Under the pieces are notes generated by a model. That model worked only from the letters and a program-made list of their open reading frames with translations, did no database searches and was not told where the DNA came from. This document shows, piece by piece, positions 26,323-35,107 of a stretch of DNA of 64,000 nucleotides. A program made the translations under genes and the position numbers. Position 1 is the stretch's first letter. Every line of letters starts with the position of its first letter. The DNA is from Luteimonas mephitis DSM 12574 (lineage in GTDB: Bacteria > Pseudomonadota > Gammaproteobacteria > Xanthomonadales > Xanthomonadaceae). The stretch covers positions 407,858 through 471,857 of the forward strand of contig NZ_AULN01000014.1 in the NCBI RefSeq assembly GCF_000422305.1, in the 5' to 3' direction.

Positions 26323-27576
26323 TTAGTGGCCGTGCTCGGCTTCGCCCTTGGCCAGTTCGGCTTTGAGCAGGAAGGCATTGGCGCCTACGAGGCGCTCACT
26401 ACCTGTCAGGCCGTTAAGGATTTCGATTCGATTACCTGCACGACGACCAGCGAGTACCGGCGTAGCCTGGAAACCACCCTGGACGGCAACGAAGACAACA
26501 CTTCTGCCATCAACGCTTTGGACCGCATCCGCCGGCACACTCATACCTTCAGCGGCACTATCGGCGATGATGACGGCCGAAACGGGGGAGCCGGCCGGTG
26601 GCAACTTCTCCGAAATTGGTTTGGCGCGAATGGTCGCGGTGCCTCCCTGCTGCATCACATTCGCAGCGGCGGCAATCACCTCAGCTTCGAAGCTTCCGCC
26701 CGGGCCAGTCACTTCCAGCTTCATTCCGGGCACCGCGAGAGTGGCCAGTGCTGGCGGTGCAGTGAATACGAGTTCATTCATGTCCGGATTGGAAACCTCC
26801 GCAACAAGCGTTCCAGCTGAGACGACACCACCGGGCGTCACTTGGACGTTGCCAACCACGCCAGCGACAGGACTGGAGATTGTCACCCGGCCGGAACTGT
26901 CCGGAGATCCACTGGCCGCTACCTGTGCACGTGCAGCACTAGCGGCGGCATCAGCGGCCAAAGAGCGCGCGCGCGAGGCCTCCAGCTCCTGGCGAGCCAC
27001 TACGCCCTGCTCGACAAGAGACTTGTCGCGGCCGTAGGCCAGGCGAATGGCTTCGGCCTCCGCCGCAGCGGCAGTGGCGGCGGCTTTGAAGGTCGCAGCT
27101 TCTCCACTGACAATGATCACCAGGGGCTGGTTGCTCTTGACGGCTGTACCCGGCGCAACAAGCACGCGCTCAACGCGGCCGGTGACCGTTGAGGCGATGG
27201 CAGCACGCCCCCCGATGGCCGGCTCGACGCGACCTGCAAGGCGGGTCGATGCGCCACCGCCGCGGCCGACAGCCACCACGCCGATGCCAGATGCCTTGAT
27301 CTGGTCAGGCGTCAGCTTGACTACACCTTCCTCGGACTCCTCTTCGCCATGTTCGCCATCACCATCACCTTCACTGTGCGCCTCGGCGGAGCCCGGCTTT
27401 GCGTCAGCTGCGTGATCGTCGTGACCATCATCCTTTCCAGCCGGCTTTTCTGCCTCCGTACCGGTGGATTTGGCATCCTCCTGCGCTCCGCCACTGCATG
27501 AGGTCAGCGCGCCGGTCATCATCAAGGTAGCCAGCAGCGTCGCTCCGATGAGCGTCTTGTTTCCGTACTTGTTCAT
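26323..27576 (-). CDS. czcB: CzcB-type periplasmic adaptor (membrane fusion protein)
   Basis: 417 residues. Lipoprotein-like signal (LMMTGALTSCSGG, Cys near residue 28), then a metal-binding-looking acidic/His stretch (DDGHDDHAADAK, GDGDGEHGEEESEEG, about 49-85). Next come the HlyD/biotinyl-lipoyl region with its alpha-helical hairpin and the beta-barrel (VTISSPVAGVVGNVQVTPGG). It joins CzcA to CzcC and may hand metal to the pump. The start overlaps the czcC stop by four bases (ATGA), so translation is coupled. It ends in EAEHGH. Confidence 0.92.
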   Translation of the reverse strand: MNKYGNKTLIGATLLATLMMTGALTSCSGGAQEDAKSTGTEAEKPAGKDDGHDDHAADAKPGSAEAHSEGDGDGEHGEEESEEGVVKLTPDQIKASGIGVVAVGRGGGASTRLAGRVEPAIGGRAAIASTVTGRVERVLVAPGTAVKSNQPLVIIVSGEAATFKAAATAAAAEAEAIRLAYGRDKSLVEQGVVARQELEASRARSLAADAAASAARAQVAASGSPDSSGRVTISSPVAGVVGNVQVTPGGVVSAGTLVAEVSNPDMNELVFTAPPALATLAVPGMKLEVTGPGGSFEAEVIAAAANVMQQGGTATIRAKPISEKLPPAGSPVSAVIIADSAAEGMSVPADAVQSVDGRSVVFVAVQGGFQATPVLAGRRAGNRIEILNGLTGSERLVGANAFLLKAELAKGEAEHGH

Positions 27577-28826
27577 TTTGCCTCCACAAACGGTGCGCGC
27601 CCTTCAAGGCGGGCGAGGTCGATTTCTGCTGCCACCCGGCTAAGACGGGCATCCACAGCACTGCCACGCGCAGCGATCAGGGTTGATCGCGTGCTGCGCA
27701 GCTCCAATTGCGATATACGACCTGCCTCAAATCCGATGCGGGCCAGCCGATAGGCTTCATCTGCGGCCTGTACGCTTTCATCCGCTGCTCGTGCGCGGCT
27801 GTTGGATGCCTTGAGACTCGCTACCGCTCCCAAACGGGCCGCCTCACTGTCACGCCTCTGAGCCTCCAGAACCGCTTCGGCAGCACGTTGTTCCGCATAG
27901 GCCGCCTGGATCGCACCGCGGTTACGATCGAATAGGGGGATCGAAAGGCTGATGCCCACGTTGTAAGCTTGGTCGCCCGCTTGGCGGAAGCGCGTCTGAG
28001 CCACGGATGCACTCAGTTGTGGCAACGCACGCTTGCGCTCAACATCGATAAGGCGGCCGGAGGCGTCCGCTTCGGCTTGGGCGATACGAACGGCAAGCGG
28101 GGCGGCCTCATTGTCAATTGGGTGAGAGGGCACTCGGTCAAGCAGGCTTTCGCCGATGTCGGTCAGCGGGCTGTCCACTAAGGACACCCCGGCTAGGCGA
28201 GCAAGCGCCGCATCCCGGTAGGCCTCGGCCTCATCTAGGCTGGCCTTTGCATTGGCGACCTCGCTCCGTGCCTGCACACCGCGCAGGTTGGGCTCACGTC
28301 CCTCGCTGACCATCGCAGCTACCGCCTTGGCGTCCTGTTCAATCAAGGCCAATGCCTCGCTGGCCAACTCATATCGGCGCAGCGCAGCCTCTGCTTCGGC
28401 GTATGTCGCAGCCAGGCGACCCGCTGCGTCACTGCGCATCAGATCACCCCGCAAGCCTGCAGCCCCAGCCTCCGCACGCGCGGCGCGCACTCGGGCCCCT
28501 CGTTGACCCCAAATCTCCAGCGGCTGGGAGAGGGTGACAATGCTGTCAGCGTTTAAGAAACCTTTGTAGGGACCAGTGCCGTAGGCGTTCTCCGCTTCGA
28601 TGGAGACCGTCGGATTGGGCAGTGCCCGAGCCTGTTGTACCCGCGCCTCGGCTGCCTCAGCCAGCGCGACGCCTTGGACCGTCGCAGGCATCTGGTTCAA
28701 GCGAGAAAGCAACGATTCGTAAGATGGTGCAGTTTGAGCAGCTACATGCCCGGTTGGCACCAACGCCAGCAGAACAGCGACAGCCAACCCGGTCGCTGAA
28801 AGCGACCGACCCGTCAAAATCGACAT
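27573..28826 (-). CDS. czcC: CzcC-type outer-membrane efflux protein
   Basis: 417 residues with a signal peptide ending near VPTGHVAAQ (about residue 31) and the TolC/OEP repeat plan: two similar helical halves, ARALPNPTVSIEAENAYG and the YNVGISLSIPLFDRNRGAI segment that marks the second beta-hairpin. It forms the exit duct of the CzcCBA tripartite pump. First of the pump genes in the leftward operon, 56 bases after the czcI-like gene. Confidence 0.92.
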   Translation of the reverse strand: MSILTGRSLSATGLAVAVLLALVPTGHVAAQTAPSYESLLSRLNQMPATVQGVALAEAAEARVQQARALPNPTVSIEAENAYGTGPYKGFLNADSIVTLSQPLEIWGQRGARVRAARAEAGAAGLRGDLMRSDAAGRLAATYAEAEAALRRYELASEALALIEQDAKAVAAMVSEGREPNLRGVQARSEVANAKASLDEAEAYRDAALARLAGVSLVDSPLTDIGESLLDRVPSHPIDNEAAPLAVRIAQAEADASGRLIDVERKRALPQLSASVAQTRFRQAGDQAYNVGISLSIPLFDRNRGAIQAAYAEQRAAEAVLEAQRRDSEAARLGAVASLKASNSRARAADESVQAADEAYRLARIGFEAGRISQLELRSTRSTLIAARGSAVDARLSRVAAEIDLARLEGRAPFVEAK

Positions 28827-28882
28827 AAAAACTCCCGTAAATTATCTGAGCGAACTACCCGCAAATGCGGGGCAGAGCCAGA

Positions 28883-29230
28883 TCAGATACGGGGGGGGCG
28901 CATGGGTCCGTCGAGTCGGAGGGCGTAGACGTCCCCGTGCTCGGTACTGTGCAGCGAAATCCGGCCATCGGCGAACAGATCGTCGTGACCGGCAGCTGGG
29001 AGGCTTGCCGTTGAATGGTGGCAATGCCCATGGCCACAGGCATCGGCACTGGACGAATCCTTGCTCTTGCTCGACTCGGAGTCTGAATCACTTTGCAAGG
29101 CGTGCACATCGCCCACGCTGACCGTCGCTTCTTGCGCGCACGCCAATGCCTCGGCCACAGGCACGACCACGAACGCCGCCAAAAGCAGCAGCATCAGGTA
29201 TATACGAATAGCAGGCAGAGAGCGACGCAT
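28883..29230 (-). CDS. CzcI-like small periplasmic metal-binding protein (first copy)
   Basis: 115 residues with a signal peptide (LMLLLLAAFVVVPVAEALA). A Ser/Asp/Lys linker is followed by ACGHGHCHHS, a dense Cys/His site, and the end is RLDGPMRPPRI. Position just before czcC and size match czcI of czc/ncc operons, a small secreted regulator that tunes expression. A paralogue at 32.05-32.37 kb shares the CGHGHCHHS site and the RPPR tail, and also opens a leftward operon. Metal binding is strongly suggested by the residues; the regulatory role is by analogy. Confidence 0.75.
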   Translation of the reverse strand: MRRSLPAIRIYLMLLLLAAFVVVPVAEALACAQEATVSVGDVHALQSDSDSESSKSKDSSSADACGHGHCHHSTASLPAAGHDDLFADGRISLHSTEHGDVYALRLDGPMRPPRI

Positions 29231-29335
29231 TGGGAAAGGTTAGCAACCTCTTTTGGACGGATACAATTACATAAAAACACTACGGTGGCTGTGCTTGAAC
29301 GCACCCTAGCCCCGTTCAGGTCGGGACCCAGGGAA

Positions 29336-29698
29336 TCAACCCACAAGGATAACGGCCCATGTGAGGGCGACATTGCAAAGAGCCACGAACACCGCAGCCG
29401 ACCCCATGTCCTTCGCACGACCAGCCAGCTCATGGATTTCTGGGCCATACCGTTCGATCACTGCCTCGATAGCGGAGTTCAGCAGCTCGAATGCCAAAAC
29501 GAACAGTACGCTCCCCATGAGAAGCACTCGCTCTACCCCTGAGTTGCCGAAAAAGATAGCTGTAGGTAATGCCACTGCGGCCATAACAACTTCCAATCGA
29601 AACGACGATTCATGCAGCCAAGCTGATCTCAGCCCCTGGAGAGACCAGCGAAGCGCCTCAAAGACGCGCGCAATGCTCCGCGGACGATGACCGTACAT
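29336..29698 (-). CDS. dgkA: Diacylglycerol kinase
   Basis: 120 residues from ATG 29,698; a TTG at 29,734 would add 12, but the family usually has about 14 residues before the first conserved helix, as here. Conserved ALRWSLQGLRSAWLHESSFRLE, ELLNSAIEAVIERYG and the three membrane helices are present (FELLNSAIE carries the catalytic Glu/Asn region). It phosphorylates the diacylglycerol released when phosphoethanolamine is transferred to lipid A, which explains its place 80 bases after the phosphoethanolamine transferase. The same eptA-dgkA order occurs in mobile mcr-3 contexts. Confidence 0.9.
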   Translation of the reverse strand: MYGHRPRSIARVFEALRWSLQGLRSAWLHESSFRLEVVMAAVALPTAIFFGNSGVERVLLMGSVLFVLAFELLNSAIEAVIERYGPEIHELAGRAKDMGSAAVFVALCNVALTWAVILVG

Positions 29699-29778
29699 AT
29701 CTGCCACTTCGATGTTTCCTTCTTTTGGGCCCAAGAGACGCTCACGGGTCTTCCAACAGCGATACTCGCCGTGGTCGG

Positions 29779-31494
29779 CTATAGGCTGTGACCGGCGTTG
29801 CTGGTACAGCCTGAGAACAGATTTAGGCTCTCGTCTAGCACCGTCGTCCTAACCTGCATCAGGCCAAGCACAGAATGGAAGAGGTTGTCGTGGCTGGACG
29901 GCTGCTTTGATCGGTCCCGGACACATTGAAGGTCCAGGTTGTTGCTGCTCTTCATACCATCAGACATCCACATCACCATCGGCACCTTGATCTGAGTATC
30001 AGGGGCGATAGCGTAGGGGAGCCCGTGAAGATAGACGTTCGCCTCCCCTAATGACTCGCCGTGGTCGGAGACATAGATCAGCCCGGTATCGTGACTCTTG
30101 TCCTGTTCAAGCATGCGAATTGTCTTTGCAAGGAAGTCATCTGTCGCAAGGACCGCGTTGTCATACGCATTGACGATTTCACCGCGTGTGCACTTGCCCA
30201 AGTCTGCGTTTCGGCAGTCGGGAGTAAATTTCGTCAGATCTTCCGGGTATCGCTTGAAGTAGCTGGGTCCGTGGTTCCCCAGCTGATGTAGAACGACAAC
30301 GACATCACCAGGGTTGTCCTCGATCGAGTCATGCAGACCTTGCAGCATAATCTCGTCACGGCATGCTTGGTCGCCGCACAGAACATCCTTGACCGGCACG
30401 CGATAGGATTCAAATGCCAGATCAGAGCAGACGCCCTTGCATCCAGTCTGGTTGTCACGCCATAGGGTCCTGACCCCGGCACGCTCCAAAACATGCAGAA
30501 GCGACTCCGAACCTTTGATCTTGTCTCGATCGTAGTCTCGCCTCCCGTACGCAGAGAACATACAGGGCACCGACACTTCGGTGTTTGACCCGCAGGCGGT
30601 CACGTCTGAGAAATTGACGACGTCCAACGCTGCCAACTGTGGCGTTGTCTGTCTGCCGTATCCATTCAAACCCCAGTTCTGCGCACGAACCGTCTCACCT
30701 ACAACGATGACCAAGAAGTGGGGCTTCGCGCCTGGCGGATGAGGCGTCATCATGGCATCGGGGCCAACCACTTGGATCGGACCGCGCTCCGCACGGGTGT
30801 CTTCTCGCACAACCTTCGCAATGGAAGCGATGTAGTTTCCAGGGTTTGCAAGGTATCTGACTTGCTTGTGATTGCGTATGAGTGATGAGAGGTCGTCGAA
30901 TGACGCAATTGCCGCGCCAACGATTACAACAACCGCCATGCCAAGTAGAAGCACTCTTGCAAGTATCGCCCGCGTCACATTGGAAGAACGTTGGAGCCTT
31001 ACCATGCATACCGCGATAGCTGGCACGACGCCTTTAATTAGTACCGCAAGAAAGAAGCCCCAGGTCAGCAACTCTCCGGCTTCAGCGCCGTCGGTCTTCA
31101 GCACATTTCGTACCATGCTGGCGTCGAAGTAGACGCTGTAATTGTCTGAATAGTAGGCAGCAGTAGCGGACACGACGAGAAGCAATGCAAGAACCGGCTT
31201 CACCGTCCATCGAACGCATAGCAATCCGAGAATGAGCACATTCAAGGCAGTGAGGATCGCTCCCGTAGAGATAACAAGTAGCGCACGAGCTGCTCCGTCC
31301 GCACCACTCTTCGCAATTACTTCTGCGAAGAACGCGCTGTTGAGAAAGAACGTGAAGTACATCGCCACGATGATAATCAACGTGTTGACGCCCAGCTGCG
31401 GGCCGCAGATGGGCTTGCCAAGACGGCCCAGTGGATCTGAGCCTAGGCCCCCGCGCGAACTGCCTCGGTTGAATTCTGTTTTCACGTAATGCAT
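29779..31494 (-). CDS. eptA: Lipid A phosphoethanolamine transferase (EptA/MCR family)
   Basis: 571 residues from ATG 31,494 (AAGGAAT upstream); the frame is open further upstream but without family similarity. Five N-terminal membrane helices (to about residue 200) precede a periplasmic sulfatase-like domain. Catalytic features visible: Glu in VIVVGETVRAQN, the nucleophile Thr in GSNTEVSVPCMFS, paired Cys residues for disulfides (LCGDQACRDE, TGCKGVCSD), and the zinc-site Asp/His in YVSDHGESLGE. The enzyme adds phosphoethanolamine to lipid A and lowers binding of polymyxins. dgkA follows. Upstream are an ArnT-like fragment and a czcI-like gene. Whether it gives resistance in this host is not deducible. 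Confidence 0.92.
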   Translation of the reverse strand: MHYVKTEFNRGSSRGGLGSDPLGRLGKPICGPQLGVNTLIIIVAMYFTFFLNSAFFAEVIAKSGADGAARALLVISTGAILTALNVLILGLLCVRWTVKPVLALLLVVSATAAYYSDNYSVYFDASMVRNVLKTDGAEAGELLTWGFFLAVLIKGVVPAIAVCMVRLQRSSNVTRAILARVLLLGMAVVVIVGAAIASFDDLSSLIRNHKQVRYLANPGNYIASIAKVVREDTRAERGPIQVVGPDAMMTPHPPGAKPHFLVIVVGETVRAQNWGLNGYGRQTTPQLAALDVVNFSDVTACGSNTEVSVPCMFSAYGRRDYDRDKIKGSESLLHVLERAGVRTLWRDNQTGCKGVCSDLAFESYRVPVKDVLCGDQACRDEIMLQGLHDSIEDNPGDVVVVLHQLGNHGPSYFKRYPEDLTKFTPDCRNADLGKCTRGEIVNAYDNAVLATDDFLAKTIRMLEQDKSHDTGLIYVSDHGESLGEANVYLHGLPYAIAPDTQIKVPMVMWMSDGMKSSNNLDLQCVRDRSKQPSSHDNLFHSVLGLMQVRTTVLDESLNLFSGCTSNAGHSL

Positions 31495-31529
31495 TGGTGA
31501 TTCCTTTTTATTGACCACCGCGCGCGCCC

Positions 31530-31886
31530 CTAGCGCACACGGCCGCCATTGCGCGTTCCTAGATGGAAAGCCATCCACACATATGCAACGCCTGACACCA
31601 GCGAAGGGGCCAGGACCGCGGTCCGCAGGTTTTGGGTCAGTGACAGCAGTGCAGCCGAGATCCACATGAAGAGACGCTTGTCTGGGTGCAGCTCCGCTCC
31701 CCGACGCGGGAACAGCGAGCTTCCGGTTGCCACCATTTGGGTGGCAACCAAGGCAAATCTCGGTTCGTCGACAGGCCCAAAATCGCGCACACCAAGAGAT
31801 GCGCCGATGGCAAGCACGGAGGTTGCCATCAGTAGTGCCGCTCGATCGCGTGCAGTTCGGAGATTGGTAGATGTTGAGAAGGGCAT
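31530..31886 (-). pseudogene. ArnT/PMT-like glycosyltransferase fragment (GT39 family)
   Basis: 118 residues. The segment VRDFGPVDEPRFALVATQMVATG followed by PDKRLFMWISAALLSLTQ matches the N-terminal loop and second membrane helix of ArnT-type transferases (DExRY-like Asp-Glu, then EKPPLxYW-like). Full-length members are about 500-600 residues, so this is only the first fifth; the reading ends at GTRNGGRVR, 35 bases before eptA. The expected Lys-Pro-Pro is PDKRLF here. It looks like a deletion remnant fused to a new end, although the intact frame and overlapping start leave open a short functional membrane protein. ArnT adds aminoarabinose to lipid A, the same target as the neighbouring eptA. 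Confidence 0.6.
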
Positions 31887-31988
31887 TCAGGTCGCCTTCT
31901 TCAAGGCGGCGCAGTACTGGCCGGCGACTGCACGTGCAGCCACGCGTCGGCCGAGCGCACGGAGCGCCCAGCAACAAGATGTGTTCAT
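31887..31988 (-). CDS. Possible 33-residue peptide upstream of the ArnT-like fragment
   Basis: ATG 31,988 to TGA 31,887, with the stop touching the ATG of the next frame (TGAATG), the classic arrangement for coupled translation. Content is Cys/Arg/Ala-rich with no domain. No good ribosome site is visible. It may be a leader peptide or an accidental frame. Confidence 0.25.
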   Translation of the reverse strand: MNTSCCWALRALGRRVAARAVAGQYCAALKKAT

Positions 31989-32050
31989 GGAAAGACCTAC
32001 ACAAAGGTGATCGCAGAAGGACTGACAGGCGCGTTGCGCCTGTTATGCGA

Positions 32051-32371
32051 TCAAAGCCTGGGAGGTCTAATCAGCGTGTCCGGGATGTGGGACGTCATGG
32101 GCTGTTCGTAGAACGTGTGCCCGCCTTCATTTCTTGCGGCTTCGGCACTGGTGAAACCGTTGGACGCCACAAAAGTGCTGCTGTGGTGGCAGTGACCGTG
32201 ACCACAAGCGGCATGCGCCTTATCGGGGTGGCCATCGCCTGGCCCTGCCACTTCCTGGTGTGACTGCTCCTCAGAGAAGCAGACCGAAGCATCAACGACA
32301 GGCACGATGATCATCACTGCGAGCAGCAGTGCCAGAGCGTAGCGCTTGGCATGGATGACAATGGAAGGCAC
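32051..32371 (-). CDS. CzcI-like small periplasmic metal-binding protein (second copy)
   Basis: 106 residues with a signal peptide (YALALLLAVMIIVPVVDA), then AACGHGHCHHS and the end DTLIRPPRL. It is a clear paralogue of the protein before czcC, with the same site and tail but a different middle. It is the first gene of the leftward group that leads to the ArnT fragment, eptA and dgkA, which suggests that the lipid A genes may answer to the same kind of metal signal as the czc operon. Function inferred only. Confidence 0.7.
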   Translation of the reverse strand: MPSIVIHAKRYALALLLAVMIIVPVVDASVCFSEEQSHQEVAGPGDGHPDKAHAACGHGHCHHSSTFVASNGFTSAEAARNEGGHTFYEQPMTSHIPDTLIRPPRL

Positions 32372-32679
32372 GTGTGGCTAGGACTGATACATTTGAGGCC
32401 GGAAAGATACCTTGGGTCCCGCTCATCAGCAAGCTGACGCTTATTCATCAATCTCGCGGGCTCGAGTGGCCTCTGCGAGTTAGGTGGCCAGGCAAAAGCT
32501 GGCGCGGGAAATTGACGGAATCCGGCATCCGAAGAACAGAAAGTTAACGTTTTGCCTGAGCTTCCGCACGGTCACGCAGATTGAGCTGCGACGGATTAGG
32601 TCGGGGGCCAGCTGCGCCACGTGACAGTGCCGGGTTCAAGCGCAGCCGCCAGAGTCCGAGCTCAGTCGGCCAAGCCTGG
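32372..32679. other. About 310 bases without a gene, between the polymyxin/metal region and the Tn3 module
   Basis: No coding frame with a ribosome site and no RNA gene seen. It should hold the promoter of the czcI-like gene and the left end of the Tn3-family element. I looked for a copy of the sequence after tnpA (38,104 on) in inverted orientation and did not find one. Confidence 0.35.
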
Positions 32680-33297
32680 TCATGCAGCCGTCTTGCGCGC
32701 GTCGGCACCTGCCCGGCGGGCATCACCTAAAATCTCGAAGGCTTCCTTGATCACATACAGGCCGATCAGGGCGCCGATCACGAAATCCGGGTACGGGCTG
32801 GCCAGCCACCACACCAACAGACCGGCCAGGATCACCCCAACATTGGCGACCACATCGGCCCGCGTGAACAGCCACGTCGCTCGCAGATGCACTTCGCCGG
32901 ACTTTAGCGGTGCCAGCATGCGCAGCACCGCCATATTGACCGCCAGCGACAGCAGGGCGGTGCCAATCATCCAGCCGCTGACCGGCTCGGCGCCGTACAT
33001 CACCCGGCGGCCCACCTCAACCAACACGCCCACACCCAGCACAAGCAGCACGCTGCCGCTGACCCAAGCGGCATTGGCCTTGAAGCGCGCCGTGCGCCCG
33101 ATAGCGACCAGGCCAATGGCATAGGCGGTGGCATCGGACAGCATGTCCAGAGCGTCGGCCAGCAGGCCAGTGGAATGGGCAATCCAGCCGGCGATGCCGC
33201 CGATCACGGCCATCGCCGCGTTCAACGCTAGGGCGATCCAGAGGACGCGCCGCTCCTGCGCATTCTTGGCCTCGTGGTGGCAGCCGCAATCACTCAT
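32680..33297 (-). CDS. Short cation diffusion facilitator (Zn/Cd/Co exporter)
   Basis: 205 residues. It begins with a Cys/His stretch (MSDCGCHHEAKN), then six membrane helices; TM2 carries the metal-site Asp residues (LADALDMLSDATAYAIG) and TM5 FTRADVVANVGVILAG. Canonical CDF proteins are about 300 residues and add a cytoplasmic domain, which is missing here; short forms of this type are common in heavy-metal elements. GGAG precedes ATG 33,297. Transcribed away from the MerR gene from a typical MerR-controlled promoter. Expected to export divalent metal to the periplasm by proton exchange. Confidence 0.85.
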   Translation of the reverse strand: MSDCGCHHEAKNAQERRVLWIALALNAAMAVIGGIAGWIAHSTGLLADALDMLSDATAYAIGLVAIGRTARFKANAAWVSGSVLLVLGVGVLVEVGRRVMYGAEPVSGWMIGTALLSLAVNMAVLRMLAPLKSGEVHLRATWLFTRADVVANVGVILAGLLVWWLASPYPDFVIGALIGLYVIKEAFEILGDARRAGADARKTAA

Positions 33298-33360
33298 CGG
33301 AACATCTCCAGTCGCAGGGAAGCCGGGCCCGGGCGGGTCGCTGGCATGACACAGCAGGTG

Positions 33361-33391
33361 AGTGTAAAGTCCGTAGCTACTACGGAGTCAA
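33361..33391 (-). promoter_or_regulatory. MerR-type promoter and operator for the CDF gene
   Basis: On the minus strand: -35 TTGACT (33,386-33,391), 19-bp spacer, -10 TACACT (33,361-33,366). The spacer holds the dyad CCGTAG-TAG-CTACGG (33,371-33,385). An over-long 19-bp spacer with a central dyad is the hallmark of promoters activated by MerR-family twist, so metal-bound regulator should switch on the CDF gene. Confidence 0.8.
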
Positions 33392-33402
33392 GCGTACTAC
33401 GA

Positions 33403-33816
33403 ATGAAAATCAGTGAGGCTGCCGACGCCAGTGGATGCCACCTGGAGACGATCCGCTATTACGAGCGGATCGGCCTGTTGCCGCGCCCGGGGCGCTCGGG
33501 CAATGGCTACCGGGTCTATGGCCCGGCCGACATCGAGCGGCTGCGCTTCATTGCGCGCGGCCGGGACCTAGGCTTCAGCCTGGAGGAGGTCCGCAGCCTG
33601 CTGCAGCTGGCCGGCGATGAGGAGCTTTCGTGCGGGGACGTGGACCGGCTGGCACGCAGCCATCTGACCGACGTGCGGGCGCGCATGGCCGACCTGGAGC
33701 GCATGGCCACCGAGTTGGAACGGGTGATTGCCAGTTGCCACGGTGGGCAGCGGGCTGAATGCACCATCCTGTCGACCCTGCGGCAGCCGGTCGCTGTGGA
33801 GGCCACGCGCCAGTGA
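33403..33816 (+). CDS. MerR-family metal-responsive regulator (ZntR/CadR type)
   Basis: 137 residues from ATG 33,403; the frame is open upstream but that part covers the promoter. N-terminal winged helix (KISEAADASGCHLETIRYYERIGLLP), a dimerisation helix, and a metal loop with C77, C112-H113 and C120 (ASCHGGQRAEC), matching the C79/C114/C124 pattern of ZntR. It should sense Zn, Cd or Pb and activate the divergent CDF gene through the dyad between them. Its stop overlaps the start of the recombinase gene (GTGA), so the regulator and recombination genes share a transcript. Confidence 0.88.
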   Translation: MKISEAADASGCHLETIRYYERIGLLPRPGRSGNGYRVYGPADIERLRFIARGRDLGFSLEEVRSLLQLAGDEELSCGDVDRLARSHLTDVRARMADLERMATELERVIASCHGGQRAECTILSTLRQPVAVEATRQ

Positions 33817-35084
33817 CCGAACTGGACCGCTACCTCGATGCAGCCACGCGCCAGAACACGGTGCGCAGCTATGCGTCGGCGCTGCGGCACTTCGAGGTTG
33901 AATGGCAAGGCCACCTCCCAGCGACACCGGACAGCGTGGCGCGGTACCTGGCCGCGTATGCGCAGACCCTAGCCGCCAGCACGCTTCGCCACCGGCTGGC
34001 CGCCATTGCCTCTTGGCACCGCGACCACGGCTTTGTCGACCCGACCCGGTCGCCGCTGGTGCGCAAGGTGCTCAAAGGCATCCAGACCCTGCACCCGGGC
34101 CAGGTCAAGCAAGCCGCGCCGCTGCAGATTCGGCGGCTGGTCGAGCTCGATGACTGGTTGGCTGCCGCGATCGCGGCGGCGCATGCCCGGGGCGACGGAG
34201 CGGCGGCGCTGCGCCATCAACGCGACCGAGCGTTGGTGCTGCTCGGATTCTGGCGGGGCTTCCGTGGCGATGAACTGCTGCGTCTGGACGTGGCCCATCT
34301 CACGCTGGTGCCGGGACAGGGGATGACCTGTTTCCTGCCGCGCAGCAAGGGCGACCGCCAGGCCGCCGGCGTCACCTACAAGGTGCCGGCGTTGTCGCGG
34401 TTGTGCCCGGTGGAGGCGACCCAGGTGTGGCTGCAGGCGGCCGACCTGCACGAAGGGCCGGTGTTTCGGGCGGTTAACCAATGGGGCCAGGTGAGCGCCG
34501 AGGGCCTGCATCCCAACAGCTTGGTGCGCCTGCTACGCGAGTTGCTGACCAGTGCCGGCTTTGCCGATGCGGGGCTCCACAGCAGCCATTCGTTGCGCCG
34601 CGGCTTTGCCAGCTGGGCCAACGACCAAGGCTGGGACATGAAGGCGCTGATGGAGTACGTGGGCTGGCGCGATGTGCAGTCGGCCATGCGCTATCTGGAC
34701 GGGCGTGACCCCTTTGCCCGTGACCGCATTGAAGCAAGCCTGCCCAGTCCAACCGCGCCGGTACCGGCGATGGCACTGCCGGCGCCCGAGGGCAAACCGG
34801 CCTTGCAGCTGCGCCTGCGCATGGTGCTGACCCCGTTTGCCCGCACGGGCCGCGGCGCGGCCAAGGCCCGAGGCCGGATCGAAGAGATCTGCTTGGCCCC
34901 GTTCCAGGCTGTGCGCCTGAACACTGCCAGCAGCGAGTACCAGTTGACTGTTCCCACCGATCCCGACCGGGATCTGGATGAAATCCTGGCCACGTTGCTC
35001 GATGACATGCACCGCATGGCCGATACGCACCAGTGTTTCCTGGAAGCGTCTCTCAATACAGACGACGGCCGGCACTGGGATTGA
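33813..35084 (+). CDS. Tyrosine recombinase of the Tn3 element (TnpI-like)
   Basis: 423 residues from GTG 33,813, overlapping the MerR stop by four bases. N-terminal SAM-like core-binding domain (NTVRSYASALRHFEVEW), then a catalytic domain with Arg in FWRGFRGDELLRLDV, Lys in PRSKGDRQ, His-x-x-Arg in SHSLRRGFASW and the Tyr in VGWRDVQSAMRYLDG. About 110 residues follow the catalytic Tyr, an unusual C-terminal extension ending CFLEASLNTDDG. It sits 23 bases before tnpA and is the likely resolvase of this transposon, in place of the more common serine resolvase TnpR. Confidence 0.85.
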   Translation: MTELDRYLDAATRQNTVRSYASALRHFEVEWQGHLPATPDSVARYLAAYAQTLAASTLRHRLAAIASWHRDHGFVDPTRSPLVRKVLKGIQTLHPGQVKQAAPLQIRRLVELDDWLAAAIAAAHARGDGAAALRHQRDRALVLLGFWRGFRGDELLRLDVAHLTLVPGQGMTCFLPRSKGDRQAAGVTYKVPALSRLCPVEATQVWLQAADLHEGPVFRAVNQWGQVSAEGLHPNSLVRLLRELLTSAGFADAGLHSSHSLRRGFASWANDQGWDMKALMEYVGWRDVQSAMRYLDGRDPFARDRIEASLPSPTAPVPAMALPAPEGKPALQLRLRMVLTPFARTGRGAAKARGRIEEICLAPFQAVRLNTASSEYQLTVPTDPDRDLDEILATLLDDMHRMADTHQCFLEASLNTDDGRHWD

Positions 35085-35107
35085 TCCCCTCATAACCTCC
35101 GGATCCA

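Noticed and set aside
29779..32004. 741-residue reading of the phosphoethanolamine transferase
   Set aside because: The first 170 codons overlap other frames and show no family similarity; ATG 31,494 has a ribosome site and gives the normal protein length plan.
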